Of a stretch of DNA of 64,000 nucleotides, positions 17,053 through 25,576 are shown one piece after another. The notes beneath the pieces were generated by a model. That model was not told the origin of the DNA. It made no database searches and saw nothing but the letters and a program-made list of their open reading frames with translations. The position numbers and the translations under genes are program-made. Numbering within the stretch: the stretch's first letter is position 1; each line of letters begins with the position of its first letter. The DNA is from an uncultured Collinsella sp. (lineage in GTDB: Bacteria > Actinomycetota > Coriobacteriia > Coriobacteriales > Coriobacteriaceae), in contig UQHK01000012.1 of assembly GCA_900540855.1 (NCBI GenBank), positions 1 through 64,000 on the forward strand, read 5' to 3'.

Positions 17053-17607
17053 TTACTCATCGAGCTTGAGATTCTTCAATGCTGCAAATGGATTTTCCGT
17101 GGCAGCGGCCCATTCTGCCTCTGCCTGGGCGGCGCAATCGCATTGCTCGACGTTGAGATTACAACCGCAAGTGGGGCACAGACCGCGGCAATCGGGCTTG
17201 CACAGAACGACAAACGGCGTGTCCATGACGACCGCGTCGTTGATGGGCTCACCCAAATCGACGATGCGGTCCTCACCCAGGAGCTCGTAGCCGTCCTCGT
17301 AGGCCTCGGGATCCTCGGGCTCCTCGAAGAGGTAGAACTCCTCGATCTCGCCGGCGATATCAAACGAGGCGGGCTCCAGACAACGGTCGCACTCGCCGGT
17401 GGCGTGCGCGCGAACCATGCCCGTGAGCAAGACACCGGTACCGGCATTGGTAAAGACAACGTCGTAGTCGATGCCGTCCTGTAGCTGATACTCCTTCTCG
17501 CCCACCATGTAGGTGGCGACGTCGACCTTACCGGTCAGCGGATACGAATCACCAGGAAACTCGAACTGCTCGGAAAGATCGACGGTAACGCTCGGGAACT
17601 CAGCCAT
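17053..17607 (-). CDS. DUF177/YceD family protein
   Basis: A 184-residue acidic protein of the YceD family that accompanies rpmF in most bacteria; a role in 23S rRNA or L32 handling is reported for relatives. Cysteines GECDRCLEP (mid) and the pair CRGLCPTCGCNLN (late) look like zinc sites. I chose the ATG at 17605-17607, which overlaps the previous gene's TAA by one base (TAATG). Longer upstream starts lie inside that gene. Confidence 0.88.
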   Translation of the reverse strand: MAEFPSVTVDLSEQFEFPGDSYPLTGKVDVATYMVGEKEYQLQDGIDYDVVFTNAGTGVLLTGMVRAHATGECDRCLEPASFDIAGEIEEFYLFEEPEDPEAYEDGYELLGEDRIVDLGEPINDAVVMDTPFVVLCKPDCRGLCPTCGCNLNVEQCDCAAQAEAEWAAATENPFAALKNLKLDE

Positions 17608-18104
17608 TACCACTGACCATTCTGCTGGGCGGCACCCTCGTTGAGCTGCTGACGGCAACGGGTAACGGTGCCGGTCAGGCTCTTGAGGTTCTCCTCCAGG
17701 TGCGTAAAGACCTGCTCTGCGTAGTCCTCGGCAGCATAACGCGTCTCGCGCTCGTACTGCTGGGCACGATCGCGGATGTCGTCGGCCTGCTGCTGGGCTA
17801 AGCGGACGATCTCCTGCTCACCGGCAATGGTGAGGGCCTGCTGCTGAGCGTCGGCGATGATGGAATCGGCCTGAGCGGCGGCGGAAGCCATAAGCTCCTC
17901 GCGCTCCTTAAGGATACGGCGGGACTTCTGCCACTCCTCGGGATAGCTCATGCGGATCTCGTCGAGGATGTTGAAGAACACGTCGGCGTCGATGACCTTG
18001 AACTGAGCGTTCTTGCCGAAAGGCGGCTTGGCTTCCTCGATCAGCCCTTCGAGCTCATCGACCAAGCTGACGATCCTATCGCCAGGAAAATTCTCGCCCG
18101 GCAT
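17607..18104 (-). CDS. Small coiled-coil, DivIVA/ATPase-E-like protein
   Basis: A 165-residue protein predicted to be largely alpha-helical. Residues 10-50 form a first domain (VSLVDELEGLIEEAK...ILDEIRMSYPEEW) and residues 60-145 are a Gln/Ala/Glu-rich coiled coil. This resembles the DivIVA-type or V-ATPase-E-like proteins seen next to coaD and rsmD in Actinobacteria, where they are linked to cell division or septal growth (inference). I chose the ATG at 18102-18104 because AAAGGAG is five bases upstream. It is translationally coupled to the DUF177 gene. Confidence 0.75.
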   Translation of the reverse strand: MPGENFPGDRIVSLVDELEGLIEEAKPPFGKNAQFKVIDADVFFNILDEIRMSYPEEWQKSRRILKEREELMASAAAQADSIIADAQQQALTIAGEQEIVRLAQQQADDIRDRAQQYERETRYAAEDYAEQVFTHLEENLKSLTGTVTRCRQQLNEGAAQQNGQW

Positions 18105-18172
18105 CCGGTCTCCTTTCATAGGTAACATATCATCGTGCTAGTTTACCACATGCCACCAGGCAATAAAAAACG

Positions 18173-18670
18173 TCACGAAAAGCGATGTCTGAGCGCTTCG
18201 ACCACGTTGGGCGGGACAAACGTCGATACATCGCTGCCGAGCGAGGCGATCTGGCGAACGACCGAGCTCGAGATATAGCCGTACTGCGGCGCACTCATGA
18301 CAAAGATAGACTCCAGCTCGTTATCCAAGCGATAGTTGAGGTCGGCCTGCTGCAGCTCGTACTCAAAGTCGGTCATGGCGCGCAGGCCCTTGACCACGGC
18401 CCCCGCCCCCTGCTCGCGAGCGAAGTCGACCAAGAGGCCGGTAAAGGGCAGGACCTCGACGCCGTCGATATCACCGAGCGCCTCGCGGGCCAGCGCCACG
18501 CGCTCATCGAGCATAAACGTGGTGCCCACACCGTTTTTACCCTGCGACTCGGCAACAGCGACGATCACGCTGGGAAAGATGCGGCGGGCACGGCGGATGA
18601 CGTCGATATGGCCAAATGTGATGGGATCGAAGGTGCCCGGGACAATCACGCGGTTGATAGTGTCATTCAT
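18173..18670 (-). CDS. coaD: Pantetheine-phosphate adenylyltransferase
   Basis: A 165-residue enzyme that joins 4'-phosphopantetheine and ATP to give dephospho-CoA. Visible: VIVPGTFDPITFGHIDVI (nucleotidyltransferase TxxH/GHxxH site, 8-25), KGLRAMTDFEYELQ (about 88-101) and YISSSVVRQIASLG (about 130-143). The start overlaps the end of rsmD by eight bases, as is usual for the rsmD-coaD pair. Confidence 0.96.
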   Translation of the reverse strand: MNDTINRVIVPGTFDPITFGHIDVIRRARRIFPSVIVAVAESQGKNGVGTTFMLDERVALAREALGDIDGVEVLPFTGLLVDFAREQGAGAVVKGLRAMTDFEYELQQADLNYRLDNELESIFVMSAPQYGYISSSVVRQIASLGSDVSTFVPPNVVEALRHRFS

Positions 18671-19319
18671 GGGCGTTCTCCTGAACCGTCATGGCATCGT
18701 TGTTGTGAGCATCGGTGCCGGTGCAATCTTCCTCACCATCGTCATCGCCGACCCAACGAAGCAGGTCGACCGAGGTAATGCCGTAGCGCTTCTCGCGCAC
18801 GATCTCAAAGCCTGCCGGATGCGCACCCGCATCGGCGGCGGCATGCTCAAACAGGGCATAAGCGCCAGGTGCAAGCAGACCCTGCTGAGCCAGGTTCTGC
18901 AGCAGTATCTCGACCGGCTCGGCACCAAAAGCATAGGGCGGGTCGAGCAGGACCAGGTCAAAGGGGCCGCCCGGCACACGACCGCGCGAGGCGCTCGCCA
19001 GCATGTCGCCCGTTACCACTCGCCAACGCGCACGGTCACGGCAGAGCGACTCGATATTCTTGGTAATGAGCCGCGCGGCATTCCGATCGATCTCGAACGT
19101 CGTGAGTGAGCGGGCACCACGTGAGAGCATCTCTAACCCTAAGGCGCCAGAGCCGCCAAAGGCGTCCAGCACGCGGACCTCGTCCAGATCGAAGTCGAAT
19201 GCCGACATGACCATAGATGCGCATGCCTCGCGCACGCGATCGGTCGTGGGGCGGGTGACATCGCGACCACGGGGCTCCTCGATCTTACGACCGCGCCATT
19301 CGCCGCCGATGATTCTCAT
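18663..19319 (-). CDS. rsmD: 16S rRNA (guanine966-N2)-methyltransferase RsmD
   Basis: A 218-residue methyltransferase. It starts MRIIGGEWRGRKIEEPRG, has RPTTDRVREA, the SAM motif VLDAFGGSGALGLE (about 49-62) and catalytic LLDPPYAFG (about 124-132). The last 30 residues are acidic and run past the normal family end. Its ATG overlaps the recG stop (ATGA) and its end overlaps coaD. Confidence 0.94.
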   Translation of the reverse strand: MRIIGGEWRGRKIEEPRGRDVTRPTTDRVREACASMVMSAFDFDLDEVRVLDAFGGSGALGLEMLSRGARSLTTFEIDRNAARLITKNIESLCRDRARWRVVTGDMLASASRGRVPGGPFDLVLLDPPYAFGAEPVEILLQNLAQQGLLAPGAYALFEHAAADAGAHPAGFEIVREKRYGITSVDLLRWVGDDDGEEDCTGTDAHNNDAMTVQENAHE

Positions 19320-21493
19320 CCTCCGCTGACCTCCTTAAAAATGTGTCGATATCGCATGGCGACCGCATCGCGCAGGGGGCGCGTCGCCACGGAGTCAAGG
19401 TTGCAAGCATACCGCAAGAGCTCGACTGCGTCCAAATGGGCCCACTCGATCAGCTCCTCGTCGGCATCCAGGTCGACAAAGCGCAGGGTCACTCCGCCAT
19501 GCTGACGGTACCCCAGGATTTCGCCCTCGTGGCGCAGACGCAGGTCCATCTGGGCGAGCGTAAAGCCATCCGAGGTTTTTTCGAGCGATTGCAGGCGATC
19601 TTGTGCTGCCGAAGCGCCGCCATTGCCCTTGGAGTGCGTCATGACCAGGCACGTGCCCGACACACTGCCACGGCCCACGCGACCGCGCAGCTGGTGCAGA
19701 GCAGCCAAACCAAAGCGCTCACCGTTCTCGATGACCATGACGGTGGCGTTGGGCACGTCGACGCCCACCTCGACCACCGTGGTCGAAACGAGCACGTCGA
19801 TCTCGCCGCGCTTGAAGGCGTCGATCACGCGATCCTTCTCCCCCGCCGGCATGCGGCCGTGAAGGCGCTCGATGGCAAGACCCGGCAACGCCAGACGCAG
19901 GCAATCGAGCTCGGTCGCCGTATCGTGCAGCGGCACGGGGACCGTCACGCGGCCCTCGTCGTCGCGGACGATACCGGGCACGTCCTCCAGATCATCGGCC
20001 GAGTCACTCGGCTCCACGAGCGGGCAAATCACGTAGGCCTGCTGACCCTTTTCATGCGCCTCACGGATGGCGCCATAGGCAAGGTCGCGACTCGACTCGG
20101 TAAGCACGCGTGTCGTCACGCCAGCGCCAGGGACGGGCCGATGGCGGATGATACTCGTGTCCAGATCGCCGTAGACCGAAAGCGCCAGCGTACGCGGGAT
20201 GGGCGTTGCCGTCATAACGAGCAGATCGGCACCGGGGCCCTTCGCGCGCAAGGCATTGCGTTGGCCGACGCCAAACCGGTGCTGCTCATCGATGACTACG
20301 AGCGACAGATACTTAAACGCCACGTTATCCGAAAGGACCGCATGGGTTCCAAAGAGGACGTCGAGCTCTCCGGATTCCAGCTGTGCATGGATGCGCTCGC
20401 GCTCTGCGGCCGGCGTGGCACCCGTCAGAAGCGCCCAAGACATGCCGGCCTGCGAGAGCAGAGGGCCGGTCTTATCGGCATATTGACGCGCGAGCACGCC
20501 CGTGGGCGCCATAACGCAGGCCTGGGTGCCGCTATCGGCAGCCACAGCCAGCGCGCAGGCGGCAACGGCGGTCTTGCCGGTACCGACATCGCCCAGCAGC
20601 AGCCGGTTCATCACGCGCCCGCCATCGCACATATCATGCAGGATGTCTTGGAACGCGGCCTCCTGCTCGTCGCTCAGCGAAAACGGCAGGGCTTCCCTGA
20701 GCACGGCCAGGTGCTCGCCCGCGGTGTGGGCATAGGGCACCACATCGACCAGGCCGCCGTCGTTGCGCAGACGCAGCGCCAGCTGCAGGTAGAGGCACTC
20801 CTCGTAGGCAAGACGCCGGCGTGCGATGTCGCGCTCAGCCATGCTCGAGGGAAAGTGGATCGATCGAAGCGCACGAGCATTGCTCATCAGGCGACGCTTA
20901 GCGCGTAAGCGTGCCGGAATGGGATCAAAGGGATTGCCGACGACCTCGAGCGCGCCGCTTACGATGCGGCGCATCCACGCCTGGCTCACGCCATCACTGA
21001 CGTAATGGACCGGCAGGATGGTGCCTGCGGCACGCCCTTCCTCGAGCTTTTCAAAGTGCGGCGAGGCCATCTGCTTAAAACCGTAGGCAAACTCGACCTT
21101 GCCCATCACGGCCAGGCGGTCGCCCTGCTTAAGCTGCTGGGCAATCCAGGGCTGGCGGAAAAAGGCGACCTGCAGCACGCCCGTCTCGTCAACGAGTGAG
21201 ACCTCGGTCACCTGCATACGCGGACGCGGCTGCTTTTGAACGATACGGTCGACCGTGGCGATGATGGTGCACACGGTACCGATGGGTGCCATCTCAATGG
21301 ACCACGAACGGGTAAAGTCGAGGTATCGATGAGGGATATGGAGAAGGAGGTCCCCCACCGTCCGAATTCCCAGACGGCGAAGGGCCTCCTCACGTTTACC
21401 CGAAACATATTTGAGTCGCGCGATATCCTCGTCGAGCGCATTGCTCTGGGCAAAGCGCTCCGAGACGCGCGGCACGGAGCACAGCTCGGACAT
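19316..21493 (-). CDS. recG: ATP-dependent DNA helicase RecG
   Basis: A 725-residue helicase that remodels stalled forks and Holliday junctions. An N-terminal wedge/OB domain (about 25-150, with VGDLLLHIPHRYLDF) leads to helicase motifs: Walker A LLGDVGTGKTAVAA, motif II VIDEQHRFG, motif III TATPIPRTLALS, and C-terminal STTVVEVGVDVPNATVMV and QLRGRVGRG. It lies between fakA and rsmD. Confidence 0.97.
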   Translation of the reverse strand: MSELCSVPRVSERFAQSNALDEDIARLKYVSGKREEALRRLGIRTVGDLLLHIPHRYLDFTRSWSIEMAPIGTVCTIIATVDRIVQKQPRPRMQVTEVSLVDETGVLQVAFFRQPWIAQQLKQGDRLAVMGKVEFAYGFKQMASPHFEKLEEGRAAGTILPVHYVSDGVSQAWMRRIVSGALEVVGNPFDPIPARLRAKRRLMSNARALRSIHFPSSMAERDIARRRLAYEECLYLQLALRLRNDGGLVDVVPYAHTAGEHLAVLREALPFSLSDEQEAAFQDILHDMCDGGRVMNRLLLGDVGTGKTAVAACALAVAADSGTQACVMAPTGVLARQYADKTGPLLSQAGMSWALLTGATPAAERERIHAQLESGELDVLFGTHAVLSDNVAFKYLSLVVIDEQHRFGVGQRNALRAKGPGADLLVMTATPIPRTLALSVYGDLDTSIIRHRPVPGAGVTTRVLTESSRDLAYGAIREAHEKGQQAYVICPLVEPSDSADDLEDVPGIVRDDEGRVTVPVPLHDTATELDCLRLALPGLAIERLHGRMPAGEKDRVIDAFKRGEIDVLVSTTVVEVGVDVPNATVMVIENGERFGLAALHQLRGRVGRGSVSGTCLVMTHSKGNGGASAAQDRLQSLEKTSDGFTLAQMDLRLRHEGEILGYRQHGGVTLRFVDLDADEELIEWAHLDAVELLRYACNLDSVATRPLRDAVAMRYRHIFKEVSGG

Positions 21494-21503
21494 GGGCAGT
21501 TGC

Positions 21504-23165
21504 CTACTCGATCGAGAAGATCACGGGATAGAGCGGCTGCTCGCCACGATGGGCGTCGATCTCCAGATCGGGCTGAGCCTCCTCGATAGCGTCGACGATC
21601 TCCTGGAAGGCCTCATCGGACAGTTCCTCGCCGGCCAGAATCGTCAGCGCGTCGCCCTCCTCTTCCTCCTGCATGCGGTTGATGCAATCGAGCGTGACCT
21701 GCTTCACTTCGGAGCCGACCACGTCGATGGAGCCGGCAATGATGCCCATGACGTCACCGGAGTGAATCGGCGAGCCGTCAGAGGCGCTGGAATCGCGCAC
21801 GGCGCGGGTGACCTCGCCATCGCGAACCTCGCTGATGGCATCAACCATGGCGGCAACGGCGTCCTCGAGCTCGGAATCGGGCAGGACCGCGAACAACGCG
21901 GAGAAGGCCTGCGGGACAGTCTTCGTGGGAACGACGGCGACTTTCTTGTCGGTGCAGGCAGAGGCTGCGGCCTCGGCAGCCATGCGGATGTTGCCGTTGT
22001 TGGGCAGAATGATGACCGAGGTCGCGTTGACCTGGTCGACGGCGCCCAGCAGGTCTGCAGTCGAGGGGTTCATGGTCTGACCACCCGACACGATCACGTC
22101 GACGCCGAGGGACTTGAGGATGTCGGCCTCGCCGGACCCAGCGGCAACGGCGACAAAGCCCAGGGCCTTCGCGGGCTCGGCGGCCTTCTCCTGGTCCTCA
22201 TGGATCTTGGCGGTACGGTCGTGGGCCTCCATCTCCATGTTGTGGATAAAGACCTCATAGATCTGACCAAGCTGCAACATGTGCTCGAGCACCAGATTGG
22301 GGGTGTTGGAGTGCACGTGAATCTTGTAATCGGGGTAAGCACCCACGAGCAGCTCGCAGTCGCCCATGGAGCCCAGGAACTTAAGGCACTCGTCCTCATC
22401 AAACGGGGCATCGGCCTTAAAGAGGAACTCGTTGCAGTAACGGAACTCCGAGCCCTCCCAGTCGTCGTTGGCCTCGATCTCAACGCGATTGAGGGCCGCG
22501 TCGCGGGCAGAGCCAGCGGAATCAAACGTGGCGGAGAAATCCTCGACAACGGTGCTGCGGCCAAGCGCGGCGGCAACAAAGTTCTCCAGGAAAATAGCAA
22601 AGCCGAAGGCGCCGGAGTCGACCACGCCGTTCTCCTTGAGGACGGGCAGCAGGTCGGGCGTGCGTGCGACGGACTGGTAGGCCTCGACGACGATAGCGTC
22701 GAGCGCATCCTCGGCCGAGAACTTCTTCTTTTCGCACTCGTCGGCCTTGGTCGAGACATCGCGCAGCACCGTGAGGATCGTGCCCTCGATAGGCTTGCGG
22801 ACGGCCTGGAAGGCGACCTTGACGGCTCGGCGGAACGCATAAGCGATGTTGGCGGACGTGATGGGCTCATCGGCAGAGACAAGGCCCTCGGCCACACCAC
22901 GCAGAATCTGCGAGGTGATGACACCGGAGTTGCCACGGGCGCCCATAAGGGAACCGTGGGTGATGGCGCCGGCGATGGCCTCCATGTCGGCGTCGGCAGG
23001 AAGGGCAGAGAGCTCCTTGGTCACCGAAGCGAGCGTGAGCGACATGTTGGTACCGGTGTCGCCGTCGGGTACGGGGAAGACGTTGAGCTTGTTGATCTCC
23101 TCGGCCTTGTCGGAAACGGCAGCCGCAGCGATCGGAAAACAGGTGCGAATGGTCTTTGCAATCAT
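21504..23165 (-). CDS. fakA: Fatty acid kinase FakA-type (Dak2 domain) protein
   Basis: A 553-residue protein with an N-terminal Dak2/DhaL ATP-binding domain (KLNVFPVPDGDTGTNMSLT, about 28-46) and a long C-terminal region of the YloV/FakA type. In Firmicutes FakA phosphorylates fatty acids presented by a DegV-type FakB, feeding PlsX/PlsY. No fakB is in this window. The two Asp of DGDTGTNM bind Mg-ATP. The gene directly follows the Asp23 gene, as in many Gram-positives. Confidence 0.9.
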   Translation of the reverse strand: MIAKTIRTCFPIAAAAVSDKAEEINKLNVFPVPDGDTGTNMSLTLASVTKELSALPADADMEAIAGAITHGSLMGARGNSGVITSQILRGVAEGLVSADEPITSANIAYAFRRAVKVAFQAVRKPIEGTILTVLRDVSTKADECEKKKFSAEDALDAIVVEAYQSVARTPDLLPVLKENGVVDSGAFGFAIFLENFVAAALGRSTVVEDFSATFDSAGSARDAALNRVEIEANDDWEGSEFRYCNEFLFKADAPFDEDECLKFLGSMGDCELLVGAYPDYKIHVHSNTPNLVLEHMLQLGQIYEVFIHNMEMEAHDRTAKIHEDQEKAAEPAKALGFVAVAAGSGEADILKSLGVDVIVSGGQTMNPSTADLLGAVDQVNATSVIILPNNGNIRMAAEAAASACTDKKVAVVPTKTVPQAFSALFAVLPDSELEDAVAAMVDAISEVRDGEVTRAVRDSSASDGSPIHSGDVMGIIAGSIDVVGSEVKQVTLDCINRMQEEEEGDALTILAGEELSDEAFQEIVDAIEEAQPDLEIDAHRGEQPLYPVIFSIE

Positions 23166-23192
23166 GAGTGGTGAAATCTCCGTGTTCGGATG

Positions 23193-23549
23193 CTAGTTCA
23201 GACGGCTCTTGAGCGCGTCGATGTGAATGCCGATCTTAAGGCTGGCGGGATCGATCTGGGCGATCTCCTGCAGAGTGAAGGCAACGGAGCTCGAAAGATT
23301 GTGGCAGACGGACTTCATGTTGACGCCGTTCTCGAGCACGACGTGAAGATCGACCGTAAGGCCGTTCTCGTCGGCGGAGACAAGAACGCCCTTGCGGAGG
23401 CGCTGACCGGCAAGCAGGCGCACGCTCTCGGCGCCCTGGAGCTGCTCAGCCATACCGACAACGCCATAGCACGTCATCGCGGCATAACCGGCAATATCGG
23501 CAATAACGTCGTTCGAAACGCTCAGGCTGCCGTTAATGGTCTCAGACAC
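23193..23549 (-). CDS. Asp23/Gls24 family protein
   Basis: A 118-residue protein of the Asp23 family (SNDVIADIAGYAAMTCYGVVGMAE is cut here to its first part). Relatives are linked to envelope stress and cluster with fakA. I chose GTG at 23547-23549, preceded by AAGGAG at six bases; upstream in-frame codons add a poor prefix. It heads the minus-strand run toward recG and plsX. Confidence 0.88.
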   Translation of the reverse strand: MSETINGSLSVSNDVIADIAGYAAMTCYGVVGMAEQLQGAESVRLLAGQRLRKGVLVSADENGLTVDLHVVLENGVNMKSVCHNLSSSVAFTLQEIAQIDPASLKIGIHIDALKSRLN

Positions 23550-23707
23550 AAGAATCTCCTTATCTGGTGCTCGCGGCACCATCTCGTGGGAGCAATCATT
23601 GCAATATTCTACAACGACCGCACCATGTTGAGGTGGTGGGTCGCGGGATTACATCCTCGACACGAAATGTTGATATGGCAACGTTCGAGTCAAGTGGTCG
23701 CGGCATG

Positions 23708-23737
23708 AAAAAACCCGCCGCATAAGCGACGGGTTTT
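23708..23737 (-). terminator. Terminator after the tRNA-Asn pair
   Basis: AAACCCGCCGC (23711-23721) pairs with GCGACGGGTTT (23726-23736, one mismatch), followed on the minus strand by a T run (23708-23713 as A). It lies seven bases past the second tRNA. Confidence 0.85.
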
Positions 23738-23743
23738 ACAACC

Positions 23744-23818
23744 TGGCTCCCCGGGTAGGACTCGAACCTACAACAGCGCGGTTAACAGCCGCGTGCTCTA
23801 CCATTGAGCTACCGAGGA
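23744..23818 (-). tRNA. tRNA-Asn (GTT), copy 2
   Basis: Seventy-five bases with encoded CCA at 23744-23746. On the minus strand the cloverleaf starts TCCTCGG, has D arm AGCTCAATGGTAGAGC, anticodon loop CTGTTAA (GTT), and T arm GTAGGTTCGAGTCCTAC. The acceptor closes with CCGGGGA. It is identical to the copy at 23853. Confidence 0.96.
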
Positions 23819-23852
23819 ATTAAAAAGCCCAGCGGAATGGGCTGAGAAATTC

Positions 23853-23927
23853 TGGCTCCCCGGGTAGGACTCGAACCTACAACAGCGCGGTTAACAGCCG
23901 CGTGCTCTACCATTGAGCTACCGAGGA
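23853..23927 (-). tRNA. tRNA-Asn (GTT), copy 1
   Basis: Same 75 bases as the copy at 23744-23818, with the same GTT anticodon. The two lie 34 bases apart and share one promoter upstream (23958-23985) and one terminator downstream. Confidence 0.96.
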
Positions 23928-23957
23928 ATAGGTGCGTGCTCTCAAGCAACGAAGTTT

Positions 23958-23985
23958 ATTATACGGACGAATCAGCGCAGGGCAA
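23958..23985 (-). promoter_or_regulatory. Promoter of the tRNA-Asn pair
   Basis: On the minus strand TTGCCC (-35, 23980-23985) and a perfect TATAAT (-10, 23958-23963) are separated by 16 bases, about 30 bases before the tRNA. Confidence 0.8.
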
Positions 23986-24012
23986 GAACTTTTTTAAGAA
24001 TTTTTCTCCGCC

Positions 24013-24068
24013 TAGTCATTGGGGACGTTCTTAAACGACTAGTCATTCAAGAACGTCCCCAATGACTA
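24013..24068. repeat. 20-bp perfect inverted repeat with GGGGACGTTC core
   Basis: Arms 24013-24032 and 24049-24068 are perfect reverse complements of 20 bases, with a 16-base spacer that contains GACTAGTC. The core CATTGGGGACGT recurs, inverted, in the hairpin at 3703-3732. No gene overlaps it. This looks like a dispersed palindromic (REP-like) unit. Confidence 0.8.
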
Positions 24069-24073
24069 CATGA

Positions 24074-24107
24074 AAGCGCCCCCAGGCGGATGTGCTTGAG
24101 GGCGCTT
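24074..24107 (-). terminator. Probable terminator after rpoD
   Basis: AAGCGCCC (24074-24081) pairs with GGGCGCTT (24100-24107) ten bases past the rpoD stop. The T tract is short (TTTC). Confidence 0.6.
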
Positions 24108-24116
24108 CTTGCTTGA

Positions 24117-25466
24117 CTAGCTTTCGATATAGTCCTTCAGCTTGCTCGAACGGCTGGGGTGGCGGAGCTTGGCCAAGGTCTTGGACTCGATCTGGCGGAT
24201 ACGCTCGCGCGTGACGCCAAACTCGCGGCCGACTTCCTCGAGCGTACGGGGATGTCCGTCGACAAGGCCAAAGCGCAGCTCGATAACCTTGCGCTCACGA
24301 TCGGCAAGCGAGTCGAGCACCTGAGTGAGCTGCTCCTGCAGCATGGAGAAGCTGGCGGCATCGGGCGGAACGATTGCCTGGGAGTCCTCGATGAAGTCGC
24401 CCAGCTGGGAATCCTCTTCCTCGCCGATGGGGGTCTCGAGCGACACGGGCTCCTGCGAGATCTTCTGGATCTCGCGGACGCGGTCGGCGCTCATGTCCAT
24501 CTCGGCACCGATCTCCTCGGGGGTCGGGTCGCGACCCAGGTCCTGAAGGAGCTGGCGCTGCACGCGGACGAGCTTGTTGATAGTCTCGACCATATGCACG
24601 GGAATACGGATGGTACGGGCCTGGTCGGCGATAGCGCGCGTAATGGCCTGACGGATCCACCACGTGGCGTACGTGGAGAACTTGAAGCCCTTCTGGTAGT
24701 CGAACTTCTCGACGGCGCGAATCAGACCGAGGTTACCCTCCTGGATCAGGTCAAGGAACAGCATGCCGCGGCCGACATAGCGCTTGGCGATGGAGACGAC
24801 CAGACGCAGGTTTGCGCTGATGAGTGCCTGCTTAGCTTCGAGGCCGACGTTCTCAATGCGCGTAAGACGACGCATCTCGGCACGCGTGAGCTCGAGCTCA
24901 CCGGCATCGGCGGCCTCGAGCTTCTCGGTGGCCTCAAGACCGGCCTCGATCTTCATGGCCAGATCGACCTCTTCGGAGGCGGTCAGCAGGTCGACCTTGC
25001 CGATCTCCTTGAGGTACATACGAACAGGATCGCCGGTCAGCATCACCGTGGAGGCATCGATGCCACGCACGCGCGAGCGTGAACGGGACGTGCGCACGGT
25101 GCGCTTCTTCTTACTCTTGGAAGAACCCATCTCGGCGTCGGCCTGACGGGCCATCTTGAGCTCGTGATCGTCGAGCGAGCCGGAATCGTGCTCGTCGTCG
25201 TCATCAAAATCGTCGGTATCGGTATCGTTATCGTCATCGTCGACGTCCATGGGGGCGTCGTCGTTACCGCTCGCGGAGATAATCTGGATGCCGCTGTTGC
25301 GCAGCGCGGAATACACCGCGGTGAGCTGCTCGTCAGAAACATCGATATCCTTCAGGGCGACCTGAATCTCGTCCTCGGTTACCGAAGTCCTGTTTGAGCC
25401 GTTGCCCATGAGCTTTGCAACGTAGGATTCCAGCCCAGTACCCGTGCTCTCAGTCTTTTTTGGCAC
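24117..25466 (-). CDS. rpoD: Primary RNA polymerase sigma factor
   Basis: A 449-residue sigma-70. After an acidic, Asp-rich N-terminal stretch (about 65-95) and a basic patch, region 1.2 begins at DPVRMYLKEIG. Regions 2.1-2.4 include GMLFLDLIQEGNLGLIRAVE and YATWWIRQAITRA; region 3 follows; region 4 ends GVTRERIRQIESKTLAKLRH. I chose GTG at 25464-25466, after AAGGGAG at normal spacing; an ATG five codons upstream (25481) contains that ribosome site in its own codons. Region 2.4 and 4.2 residues match housekeeping sigma, so promoters should be TTGACA/TATAAT, as seen in this window. Confidence 0.96.
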   Translation of the reverse strand: MPKKTESTGTGLESYVAKLMGNGSNRTSVTEDEIQVALKDIDVSDEQLTAVYSALRNSGIQIISASGNDDAPMDVDDDDNDTDTDDFDDDDEHDSGSLDDHELKMARQADAEMGSSKSKKKRTVRTSRSRSRVRGIDASTVMLTGDPVRMYLKEIGKVDLLTASEEVDLAMKIEAGLEATEKLEAADAGELELTRAEMRRLTRIENVGLEAKQALISANLRLVVSIAKRYVGRGMLFLDLIQEGNLGLIRAVEKFDYQKGFKFSTYATWWIRQAITRAIADQARTIRIPVHMVETINKLVRVQRQLLQDLGRDPTPEEIGAEMDMSADRVREIQKISQEPVSLETPIGEEEDSQLGDFIEDSQAIVPPDAASFSMLQEQLTQVLDSLADRERKVIELRFGLVDGHPRTLEEVGREFGVTRERIRQIESKTLAKLRHPSRSSKLKDYIES

Positions 25467-25576
25467 AGATTCTCCCTTCATAGTCCACAGGACTCAATAC
25501 TTTAGCACACACATTGACGTCTATACCCAAAAAGAGGACTGGATATAGGCGAGAATACGCTGGTTGACCACAACAT

